This document shows positions 1 to 5,551 of a stretch of 5,551 nucleotides of DNA, one piece after another. The position numbers and the translations under genes are program-made. Within the stretch, counting starts at the first letter, position 1. Every line of letters begins with the position of its first letter. Source of the DNA: Alcaligenaceae bacterium (lineage in GTDB: Bacteria; Pseudomonadota; Gammaproteobacteria; Burkholderiales; Burkholderiaceae_B); NCBI GenBank assembly GCA_029265335.1, contig JAJUJN010000153.1, positions 1-5,551 on the forward strand, given 5' to 3'. The notes under the pieces were generated by a model. The model saw only the letters and a program-made list of their open reading frames with translations. It did no database searches and was not told the origin of the DNA.

Positions 1-1765
1 AGGCGTAGGGATAGATATCCTCGATACGCCCTTGCCGGGCTGCCGATTGCCGTTCCGACCACCAGTCGGCTGAGAGCAGATCGGCGTGGTATTGCATGAA
101 GAGTTCGCGGATACGTGTGTTGCCCAGCAAAAAATATGCGAACTCTTCAGGAAAGACGTCATTGGGGCCCACCGGATACCAAGGTTCGGCGGCCAGTTCC
201 GCCTCTTCGTTAGGGGCGGGCGGGATCTGGCGAAACGTCATATCGGTCATGGGTTGGATTTCGTCGTAATCGTAGAACACCACCCGTCCCAAGCGCGTGA
301 CGCCGAAGTTCTTGAACAGCATGTCACCGGGAAAGATGTTGGCCGCGGCTAATTCACGAATGGCGTTGCCATACTCCATGATGCCGTGCTCGAGCTGGCG
401 TTGGCCAGCGTGTTGCAAATAAAGGTTGAGTGGCGTCATGCGACGCTCGATATACACGTGGCCGATGATCACCGTGTTGTCGTGGATCTCGATCAGGCTG
501 GGCGCCTGGTGTTGCAGTTCTTCGAGCACTTCTGGCTCGAATCGATGACGGGGCAGGGCCACTTGCGAATATTCCCAAGTATCGGCCATTCGGCCCACGC
601 GATCATGCTGTTTCACCATTTGATACTTGCGTTTGACCACCGGACGGGTCATGCCTTCCTTGCTGATGCGATCCTTGATGACCTTGAATACATAGGGGTA
701 TGAGGGCAAGGTGAAAACGCACATCACCATACCCCTGATGCCCGGCGCAATCACAAAGCGATCGTGAGAGTGTCGAAGGTGATGAAGAAAATCTCGATAA
801 AAGAGTGTCTTGCCTTGCTTCTGCAGGCCAATCATGGTGTAGAGCTCGGCGCTCGCCTTGTTCGGCAGCAACGACTTCAGAAAGCTCACGTAGGCGGCGG
901 GCGCCTCCATATCCACCAGAAAGTAGGCGCGGGTAAAGCTGAAGAGCGTCGCCAGGTCGTCGCTCGAAAACAGCAAGGCATCCACCGTGATCTCGCCGGC
1001 TGGCGTGCGCAGCAAGGGCACCGCCCAGGGGTAAATGGTGTTGCCGTTGATCAGCCGTCCCACCACGTAGGCACCCTTATTGCGGAAAAAGAGGTTGCCC
1101 AAGACCTGAATCTGGCAATCAGGCTCGACACGAAACCCGCCAATGCGCGGCGCGGCCTGTTGGCGCAGACCGGCAAGCGCCGCGCGGATCAGGCGCCGCA
1201 CATCGCGCGGCAGGTCGCTGAAAGGAGCGGCCAGACCGAAGTCGGCCAGCAACTGGGTGAGGCAGCGGCGCAAGCCGGTGCGCGTTGGGTAATAACTGCG
1301 ATACGCCGGGCGGCTGCCTTCGAGATACTCCGAAGCCACGGCCGGCCGCACGAAGATGAAATCGTTGTGGAAGTATTCGCGCTGGAGAATGCGGCAACAT
1401 ACCGAATTGAAGAAGGTTTCGGCGCACTCCGGTTGAAGATGATTGCCCAGCAGGCTCAGATAGGCCTGTCGCGTTTGCTGCCAGTAGGTGTCGGCCAGTG
1501 AACCCGCCTGGAAATTGCGGGCCAGAATGCCGGTGCACTCGCGCACGCGAGCGTCGTAGTACTCGATGCGGTCGCGATTGAGGCGTTGCAGGCCATGCCA
1601 ATCGCCATTCTCGAAAAGCGTTTTGGCGCGTTGGGCACAGTAGCGAAACAGCGCGTAATGGCGATCGAAGCCCTGCAGGATGGCCCGCGCCATGGCGGCC
1701 GGACTGGGGCCGGAGCTGGCCTGGCGTTCTACCAGCGTGACGTCACCGAAGGCAGGAGCAGACAT
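1..1765 (-). CDS. aceK: Isocitrate dehydrogenase kinase/phosphatase AceK (3' end cut by window edge)
   Basis: AceK is a cytoplasmic bifunctional enzyme that phosphorylates isocitrate dehydrogenase, inactivating it and pushing isocitrate into the glyoxylate shunt, and also removes the phosphate. The 588 visible residues align along their whole length with E. coli AceK (578 residues, recalled). The N-terminal regulatory half includes FFNSVCCRIL (118-127) and LFFRNKGAYVVGRLI (225-239). The kinase half has the ATP loop APGIRGMVM (340-348), the ATP-binding lysine K361 (E. coli K336), HDRVGRMADT with D395 (E. coli D371, tied to phosphatase activity), and NIFPGDMLFKNFG with D481 (E. coli D457). The metal-binding FYDYDE has D499 and D501 (E. 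coli D475/D477). All key residues are present. An in-frame TAG lies 9 nt before the ATG, so this is the first possible start; no clear Shine-Dalgarno is seen. The sequence ends at IEDIYPYA, so about 10-20 residues are missing. It lies downstream of the acyltransferase gene rather than in a visible aceBAK operon; what follows aceK is outside the window. Confidence 0.97.
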   Translation of the reverse strand, partial: MSAPAFGDVTLVERQASSGPSPAAMARAILQGFDRHYALFRYCAQRAKTLFENGDWHGLQRLNRDRIEYYDARVRECTGILARNFQAGSLADTYWQQTRQAYLSLLGNHLQPECAETFFNSVCCRILQREYFHNDFIFVRPAVASEYLEGSRPAYRSYYPTRTGLRRCLTQLLADFGLAAPFSDLPRDVRRLIRAALAGLRQQAAPRIGGFRVEPDCQIQVLGNLFFRNKGAYVVGRLINGNTIYPWAVPLLRTPAGEITVDALLFSSDDLATLFSFTRAYFLVDMEAPAAYVSFLKSLLPNKASAELYTMIGLQKQGKTLFYRDFLHHLRHSHDRFVIAPGIRGMVMCVFTLPSYPYVFKVIKDRISKEGMTRPVVKRKYQMVKQHDRVGRMADTWEYSQVALPRHRFEPEVLEELQHQAPSLIEIHDNTVIIGHVYIERRMTPLNLYLQHAGQRQLEHGIMEYGNAIRELAAANIFPGDMLFKNFGVTRLGRVVFYDYDEIQPMTDMTFRQIPPAPNEEAELAAEPWYPVGPNDVFPEEFAYFLLGNTRIRELFMQYHADLLSADWWSERQSAARQGRIEDIYPYA

Positions 1766-1849
1766 AGGAAGCTAATTAAGCGGTGCCGAAGCGCGGCTGG
1801 CGCAGGCCTTGCACCGAAACGCTCGCGGTGAGTTCAGGATTTGGCCAGT
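1766..1849 (-). other. 84-bp gap between the acyltransferase gene and aceK
   Basis: Read leftward, this spacer holds only short hairpin possibilities: CACCG paired with CGGTG, and GCCG paired with CGGC around CGCTT. Neither is followed by a run of T, so no intrinsic terminator is supported. A small AT-rich patch (TTAATTA, about 1772-1779) sits just before the aceK start, too close to serve as an ordinary -10 element. I find no convincing promoter. Read-through from the upstream gene into aceK is therefore plausible, but this is inference. Confidence 0.5.
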
Positions 1850-4309
1850 TTACTCGGGCTTTCGCTGCACTGCATCATCGTTGCCCAGGTGACGCCAGGT
1901 GCGCCGCAGGGTGGCCTCGTAGGGGTCGGGTTCATCTTCGAAACCCAGCCGACGCATCAGACGTAGCATGGCGTGATTGTTGGCTAGCACCTGCCCTTCG
2001 AGATAAGTGAGCCCTTGTTCCTGGGCGGCAGAAATGAGCGCCGTCATCAGGGCCGGCCCGAGGCCGCGGCGCTGCCAGGCGTCGGCAATGACCAGTGCAT
2101 ATTCCGCTCCCAGGCCATCGGCATTGCGTAGATAGTGCGCCAAACCGATGATGGTTTCGTGCGGATGATTGCGGTGCGCGGGGTTGGCTTCTTCCACGGT
2201 AATCACCAACGCCACTTCGCGGTCGTAATCGATTTGAGTATAGCGGGCCAAGAGCTTGGGCGGGAGCTCACGCAGGGTGGAAATGAAACGCATATACCGC
2301 GTTTCGGAGGAAAGGTCGCGAACGAAGCGCTGCAGTGCATCACCGTCTTCGGGGCGTATCGGCCGCAGGGTGTAAGGCGTGCCGTCGGCAAGCTCGCGAT
2401 CTTCACACCAACGCGAGGGATAGGGCGCAATGGCCAGGTGCCCGTGACGCACCGCAAGCGCCTCGGTTTCTCCGTAACGACAGCATTCGAGATGGCCATT
2501 GAGCACCACAGCGTCGTCGTCGGTAATCAGAATGGGATCCAGCCGGATCACGTCGAGCTCGGGCCGATCCACCGCCAGTTCGCTCAGGTGGAGCAAACGG
2601 CGCTCGAGCTTTTCGAGCGCTACCGGCGTGGCGTGGGCGGCGAGCAAGTCGCGCCACAACGGGCCGCGCTCGATCAAACGCCGCGCCAAGTAGCCGTTGA
2701 GAGGCAATAGCTCGAGGCTGTCGCTGCGAGGCGCCGGCCAGGGCGGGCTGGGCTGCAGCAACATCACCGCTCCGAAGCCAGGGTCGCGGAACACTTGGGC
2801 GCGCACTGCGGCAATGGCCCCGCGAGGCGCCGGGCCTTGGTGTTCCGCCAGGTCGTAGGTGGCGAGAATCTTTTGGCGAAGCTCGGTGGGCAATTGCGTA
2901 TTGCCCTGGTGCAGGCGAGCCTGTAGTTGCGGCAGCCAATCGGGCTCGCCGGGCATGTCGGGCAGTACCAGGCCCGATTGCGTTTGCAGCAGCAATTGTT
3001 GGTTGGCGTGAAAGCGCACCAGATGACCAAAGGCATCTGCGGCCGTTTCGGGCGTACGAAAGGCGGGGATGCCGGCCGATTCCAGCACGCCCCGCAGGCG
3101 TCGCATGGAGGCGTCGCCCATGAGGCAGACAATGAGTGGTTTGGCGCTTTGTGGCACGAGTTCGAGCAACACCTGAACCATGCCGTCGAGATCTGCCTGG
3201 CGGTCGGGGGTGAGCAGAAGCAGAAGCGCATCTACCCCGGGATCGGCAAGCACGCATTCGATGCTGGAGCGGAAGGCTTCGGGTGTCCAATGCGCGGGCT
3301 CGATCACAGGGTTGTCGACGCGGGCCTGGGGCGACAGTTGTGCGGTGAGCTGTTGCCGGGTATCTACCTCGAACACCGCGCGGCGCACCGCACGGTGCAC
3401 CAGTAGGCTATCTTGCACCAGCTGCACCGGGCCATCGCCATTGGTGAGGACGGCCAGACGCACGCCGCGCGGGCGTTTACGTTGCCCGAGCGCCTTGAGC
3501 GCCGAGAACAATTGCACAAAGAAGCGTACGCGCAGCGCCCCGGCGCGCCGCAGCGCCGCGTCGAACACTGCGTCGGGCGGCACTTCGCTGCCGGGAGGGG
3601 GTGGCACGCTGCGCCCGGCGCGCAACACCACCACTGGCTTCACCCTGGCCGCGCCCCTCAGCGCGCTCATGAACTGACGCGCAGGGCCAGGGTCTTCGAG
3701 GTACAGCGCGATGGCGTCGGTTTGCGCATCGAAAGCGAAGTAATCGAGCAAATCGGCCACGCTCACCGTGGGGGTGTCGCCCAGCGACACAATGGCCGAA
3801 AAAGCTGCCCGGGTGTCGTCGGCCCAGTCCATGATGGCAGCGGTGATGGCGCTCGACTGAGTGATGAGCGCCACCCGGCCTACTTGCACCAGGGTGGGGT
3901 GTTGGCTGGCGTTGAGCCCCAGCCAGGGACGTTGCAGGCCGAAGCTGTGCGGGCCCAGCAACAGGCAATCGTGTTCGCGCGCCCATTGTTGGGCCGCGTC
4001 GCGCTTTTTGTGCTCGGGCGGCGCCAACGAATGCACGACCACCGCACGAGGGTGGAAAGTTTCGAGCCCTCTGAGGGTGTTGAGCAGGTGCTCGGGCGCC
4101 ACTGCCACCAGGGCGAGGTCAACCCGGCCGTCGTCGGAAAGGGGAGCGGTGTGCTGTGCGGAAGGGATTCCCTTGCTGCCGATGTCAGTGACCACCAGGC
4201 TGCGGGCCCGTAGTTTGGGCGGGACGTCGAGCGGTGGCAGCAAGCCACGTTCGGCAGCCACCACCAGCGACAGAGGTTCCAAGAGGGGGGCCAGCGTAGG
4301 ACGAGGCAT
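1850..4309 (-). CDS. PatZ/Pat-like protein: degenerate NDP-forming acyl-CoA synthetase fused to a GNAT acetyltransferase
   Basis: The 819-residue protein has the domain order of PatZ (YfiQ/Pka; 886 residues in E. coli, recalled), which acetylates lysines of enzymes such as acetyl-CoA synthetase from acetyl-CoA. Residues 5-135 are a CoA-binding-like domain ending in LLGPHSFGL...GLNAS. Residues 143-275 are the succinyl-CoA-ligase-like domain (GRVALITQSSAI, SAIVSLGD, LLDYFAFD). Residues 280-430 are a second flavodoxin-like domain. Residues 465-610 are a shortened ATP-grasp remnant (RDPGFGAVML, LPLNGYLARRLIE). Residues 644-805 are a GNAT domain with GAEYALV (E736 region), the acetyl-CoA loop WQRRGLGPAL (745-754) and NHAMLRLMRRLGF (778-790). 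The synthetase half has lost its SHTGAL-type catalytic-His loop and most of the ATP-grasp front, so ligase activity is unlikely; protein acetylation is the inferred role. An in-frame TAA lies 14 codons before the ATG with no other start between them, which fixes the start. No clear Shine-Dalgarno is seen. The true substrate is unknown. Confidence 0.9.
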   Translation of the reverse strand: MPRPTLAPLLEPLSLVVAAERGLLPPLDVPPKLRARSLVVTDIGSKGIPSAQHTAPLSDDGRVDLALVAVAPEHLLNTLRGLETFHPRAVVVHSLAPPEHKKRDAAQQWAREHDCLLLGPHSFGLQRPWLGLNASQHPTLVQVGRVALITQSSAITAAIMDWADDTRAAFSAIVSLGDTPTVSVADLLDYFAFDAQTDAIALYLEDPGPARQFMSALRGAARVKPVVVLRAGRSVPPPPGSEVPPDAVFDAALRRAGALRVRFFVQLFSALKALGQRKRPRGVRLAVLTNGDGPVQLVQDSLLVHRAVRRAVFEVDTRQQLTAQLSPQARVDNPVIEPAHWTPEAFRSSIECVLADPGVDALLLLLTPDRQADLDGMVQVLLELVPQSAKPLIVCLMGDASMRRLRGVLESAGIPAFRTPETAADAFGHLVRFHANQQLLLQTQSGLVLPDMPGEPDWLPQLQARLHQGNTQLPTELRQKILATYDLAEHQGPAPRGAIAAVRAQVFRDPGFGAVMLLQPSPPWPAPRSDSLELLPLNGYLARRLIERGPLWRDLLAAHATPVALEKLERRLLHLSELAVDRPELDVIRLDPILITDDDAVVLNGHLECCRYGETEALAVRHGHLAIAPYPSRWCEDRELADGTPYTLRPIRPEDGDALQRFVRDLSSETRYMRFISTLRELPPKLLARYTQIDYDREVALVITVEEANPAHRNHPHETIIGLAHYLRNADGLGAEYALVIADAWQRRGLGPALMTALISAAQEQGLTYLEGQVLANNHAMLRLMRRLGFEDEPDPYEATLRRTWRHLGNDDAVQRKPE

Positions 4310-4409
4310 GGGGTGAGCCGAAAAAGTGAGCGAGTGGCTTGTGGTGCGAGATTACGCAACCACGCAGAAGAGGGCGCAAAGTCGGTGTAACACGCGTTAT
4401 CCTATGGTT

Positions 4410-4421
4410 CCACAGTTGTGG
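4410..4421. promoter_or_regulatory. Short inverted repeat CCACA-GT-TGTGG
   Basis: Two perfect 5-base arms flank a 2-base centre in the divergent intergenic region, just downstream of the weak rightward -10 candidates. It could be an operator half-site pair, but at this length it could also occur by chance. No regulator is assigned. Confidence 0.25.
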
Positions 4422-4450
4422 TCTCGTTTCAATCTCGGGCGGCATACCCC

Positions 4451-4462
4451 GGGCCGTGGCCC
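4451..4462. promoter_or_regulatory. Short inverted repeat GGGCC-GT-GGCCC
   Basis: This is a second perfect 5-base inverted repeat with the same GT centre, 41 bp from the first and inside the presumed leader of the lipoprotein gene. As RNA it could form only a very tight hairpin. A regulatory role is possible but unproven. Confidence 0.2.
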
Positions 4463-4488
4463 TCGCTGCTCAATCGCAACAACACAAC

Positions 4489-4493
4489 AGGAG
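4489..4493 (+). promoter_or_regulatory. Shine-Dalgarno AGGAG deciding the lipoprotein start
   Basis: AGGAG ends 8 nt before the ATG at 4502. This, together with the signal peptide that begins at that ATG, rules against the in-frame GTG at 4418, which would put a hydrophilic 28-residue extension in front of the signal sequence. Confidence 0.9.
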
Positions 4494-4501
4494 TCATAAA
4501 C

Positions 4502-5155
4502 ATGAACGTCAAATCTCCGTCTTTGCGTCTGGCCACGTTGTTGGCCGCTGGCGTGCTTGTAGCCGGTTGCGAAACAACCTCGCATCAACAACAACAAACC
4601 GCAGTGGGCACCGGTGTGGGTGCTGCAGTAGGCGCCGGTCTGGGCGCTCTCATTGGCGACAGCAGCTCTGCTGCCCTCATCGGCGCCGGTATTGGCGCGC
4701 TGGCTGGCGGCGTAGCAGGTTACAACTGGGATGCCATTCGCGGTAACGTGCAGGCCGCAGGGGCAAGCGACATGGGCGTCGATGTCTCCGAACAGCCCGA
4801 TGGCTCACTCAAGGTGAACCTGCCCAGCACGGTGTCGTTCGCCACCGATAGCTACCAGATCAACTCGCAGCTTTACCCGGTGCTCAACGCCGTGGCGCAG
4901 TCTCTCAACCAGAACCCCGAGCTGCGCGCTCATATCGTGGGTCATACCGACAGCACCGGTCAGCTGGCCTATAACCAAACGCTGTCCGAAAACCGCGCAC
5001 GCAGCGTGAGCAACTATCTCACCCGCCAAGGCGTGGCAGCAGGCCGTCTCACCACCGAAGGTCGTGGCCCGAACGATCCCATCGCCAGCAACGACACCGC
5101 CGCCGGTCGCGCCGAGAACCGTCGCGTGGAAATCTACCTCTATCGTCCGCAGTAA
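4502..5155 (+). CDS. YiaD-like OmpA-family outer-membrane lipoprotein
   Basis: This 217-residue lipoprotein is predicted to be anchored in the outer membrane and to bind peptidoglycan non-covalently. Residues 1-22 are a signal peptide with a hydrophobic core and lipobox VAGC, so C23 would be lipidated. The next residue is Glu, not the inner-membrane-retaining Asp. Residues 25-33 are polar with four Gln. Residues 34-75 are a glycine-zipper segment (GAGLGALIG, GAGIGALAG). Residues 105-217 are an OmpA C-terminal-like domain with VSFATDS (111-117), GHTDSTG (147-153) and LSENRARSV (161-169). D150 and R165 have the 15-residue spacing of the aspartate and arginine that hold diaminopimelate in OmpA. 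The tail NRRVEIYLY is typical. The length and architecture match E. coli YiaD (about 219 residues). Start chosen from the AGGAG at 4489 and the signal peptide. It is the first gene rightward of the divergent region. The exact physiological role is not established. Confidence 0.95.
   Translation: MNVKSPSLRLATLLAAGVLVAGCETTSHQQQQTAVGTGVGAAVGAGLGALIGDSSSAALIGAGIGALAGGVAGYNWDAIRGNVQAAGASDMGVDVSEQPDGSLKVNLPSTVSFATDSYQINSQLYPVLNAVAQSLNQNPELRAHIVGHTDSTGQLAYNQTLSENRARSVSNYLTRQGVAAGRLTTEGRGPNDPIASNDTAAGRAENRRVEIYLYRPQ
4631..4711 (+). repeat. Imperfect in-frame direct repeat encoding the glycine zipper
   Basis: The 30-base units at 4631-4660 and 4682-4711 match at about 23 positions, both opening with GGCGCCGGT, and are offset by 51 bases (17 codons). 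They encode GAGLGALIG and GAGIGALAG. The repeat lies inside the lipoprotein gene and reflects two glycine-rich, membrane-associating helices, arising either by an old internal duplication or by constraint on the protein. Confidence 0.6.
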
Positions 5156-5171
5156 GCGGCTCAACCGAATT

Positions 5172-5186
5172 GCCCGCTCTGCGGGC
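5172..5186 (+). other. Hairpin GCCCGC-TCT-GCGGGC between lipoprotein and hydratase genes
   Basis: A perfect 6-bp GC-only stem with a 3-base loop lies 16 bases after the lipoprotein stop codon. No T-tract follows, so it does not qualify as an intrinsic terminator. The hydratase Shine-Dalgarno begins 1 base after the stem. It may act as a transcript 3'-end stabiliser or tune initiation of the next gene; both are inference. Confidence 0.5.
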
Positions 5187-5187
5187 C

Positions 5188-5191
5188 GGAG
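5188..5191 (+). promoter_or_regulatory. Shine-Dalgarno GGAG for the MaoC hydratase
   Basis: GGAG sits 9 nt before the ATG at 5201, supporting that start. It abuts the preceding hairpin. Confidence 0.75.
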
Positions 5192-5200
5192 ATCCAAGTC

Positions 5201-5551
5201 ATGAAGGTTTATTCCCATTTTTCCGAACTGCAGAACCTCGTAGGCGAGGAAATTGGTGTGAGCGACTGGGTTCTGGTCGATCAGGAGCGAGTCAACGGAT
5301 TTGCTGATGTCACTGGCGACCATCAATGGATCCACCTCGACGCGGAGCGGGCAGCCAAAGGGCCTTTCGGCACCACCATTGCGCATGGATATCTCACTTT
5401 GTCGCTCTTGCCTTGGTTGGGTGAATCTGCCTACCGTATCGAGGGTGGGCGCATGGCCGTGAACTACGGCCTCGACAAAGTGCGGTTTCCGGCGCCGGTG
5501 CCCGTGGGCAGCAAGGTGCGGGCGCGGTTTACCCTCACCGAGTACAAGGCG
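5201..5551 (+). CDS. MaoC-family (R)-specific enoyl-CoA hydratase (3' end cut by window edge)
   Basis: This is a cytoplasmic hotdog-fold dehydratase/hydratase expected to add water reversibly to trans-2-enoyl-CoA, giving (R)-3-hydroxyacyl-CoA. The 117 visible residues include the hydratase-2 motif FADVTGDHQWIHLD (34-47), with D40 and H45 as the probable catalytic pair. These are followed by GPFGTTIAHGYLTLSLLP (54-71) and NYGLDKVRFPAPVPVGSKVR. These segments closely resemble mycobacterial Rv0130 (HtdZ, about 151 residues) and NodN-like MaoC proteins as I recall them, so roughly 35 residues are missing at the right edge. The start is supported by GGAG at 5188. It lies 45 bp after the lipoprotein gene on the same strand with no clear terminator between them, so co-transcription is possible. 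The natural acyl chain length cannot be told from sequence; a broader dehydratase role is an alternative. Confidence 0.93.
   Translation, partial: MKVYSHFSELQNLVGEEIGVSDWVLVDQERVNGFADVTGDHQWIHLDAERAAKGPFGTTIAHGYLTLSLLPWLGESAYRIEGGRMAVNYGLDKVRFPAPVPVGSKVRARFTLTEYKA

Larger units (their letters stand above)
4310..4501. promoter_or_regulatory. Divergent intergenic region (promoters for both gene pairs expected here)
   Basis: This 192-bp region separates the divergent starts of the acyltransferase and lipoprotein genes, so at least two promoters should lie in it. I cannot identify either with confidence. Weak rightward -10 candidates are TATCCT (4398-4403) and TATGGT (4403-4408), neither with a TTGACA-like partner at 16-18 nt. 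Leftward, TAATCT (about 4346-4351) is a weak -10 with only a TTGCGC-like box 19 nt away. Two short inverted repeats and a CA-rich leader, listed separately, are the only other structure seen. It is less GC-rich around 4385-4435 than the flanking genes. Confidence 0.6.

Noticed and set aside
764..1501. 245-codon open frame on the + strand opposite aceK
   Set aside because: It is antisense to well-conserved AceK sequence, shows no recognisable motif and has a low-complexity composition (R, A, Q, H) typical of GC-rich shadow frames.
2403..3290. 295-codon open frame in another leftward frame within the acyltransferase gene
   Set aside because: Arg/Ala/Ser/Pro-rich translation with no family motif; a frame shadow of the conserved protein. 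I also checked whether it could show a frameshift restoring the missing ATP-grasp part, and saw no ATP-grasp motif in it.
3413..4213. 266-codon open frame on the + strand opposite the acyltransferase gene
   Set aside because: Antisense to a clearly conserved protein, without a ribosome site or recognisable domain. Long antisense frames are expected in GC-rich coding DNA.
4418..4501. Upstream in-frame GTG start for the lipoprotein (28 extra residues)
   Set aside because: No ribosome site precedes it, it would bury the signal peptide, and AGGAG at 4489 clearly serves the ATG at 4502.
5172..5186. Hairpin as a rho-independent terminator of the lipoprotein gene
   Set aside because: The stem is followed by CGGAGATCC instead of a T-run, so the defining second part of a terminator is missing.
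4805..5386. 193-codon open frame on the - strand opposite the lipoprotein and hydratase genes
   Set aside because: It spans two well-supported genes in antisense and has no recognisable motif or supporting start signal.
1..5551. CRISPR array, insertion sequence, tRNA/rRNA or defence system
   Set aside because: No regularly spaced repeats, terminal inverted repeats with a transposase, RNA gene signatures or defence domains were found. All four genes belong to known housekeeping or envelope families.

Overview
The window looks like ordinary chromosomal DNA from a GC-rich proteobacterium, most likely a betaproteobacterium such as a member of the Burkholderiales. The reasons are an AceK (isocitrate dehydrogenase kinase/phosphatase, a largely proteobacterial family) about ten residues longer at its N-terminus than the E. 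coli enzyme, a YiaD-type outer-membrane lipoprotein, and a PatZ-like acyltransferase. The class is an inference; no rRNA or other taxonomic marker is present.

Layout: two genes read leftward from about 4310 and two read rightward from about 4500, with a 192-bp divergent intergenic region between them. Leftward, the first gene (1850-4309) encodes an 819-residue protein. It has an NDP-forming acyl-CoA synthetase-like body and a C-terminal GNAT acetyltransferase domain, the PatZ/Pat architecture. After an 84-bp gap comes aceK (start at 1765), which runs off the left edge and probably lacks only its last 10-20 codons. Rightward, the first gene (4502-5155) encodes a 217-residue lipoprotein with a glycine-zipper segment and an OmpA-like peptidoglycan-binding domain. 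The second (from 5201, off the right edge) encodes a MaoC-type (R)-enoyl-CoA hydratase resembling mycobacterial Rv0130/HtdZ.

The leftward pair makes functional sense. PatZ-type enzymes acetylate acetate- and central-metabolism enzymes, and AceK sets the flux split between the TCA cycle and the glyoxylate shunt by phosphorylating isocitrate dehydrogenase. Both act in growth on acetate or fatty acids. The MaoC hydratase also acts on acyl-CoAs, but its link to the lipoprotein gene is positional only.

The most notable point is that the synthetase half of the PatZ-like protein is visibly degenerate. The catalytic-His loop is replaced by a proline-rich stretch, the front of the ATP-grasp domain is missing, and the nucleotide/CoA loop at the N-terminus is eroded, while the GNAT domain looks intact. 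I see no CRISPR array, mobile element, tRNA, rRNA or undescribed multi-gene system. No gene-free stretch exceeds 300 bases.
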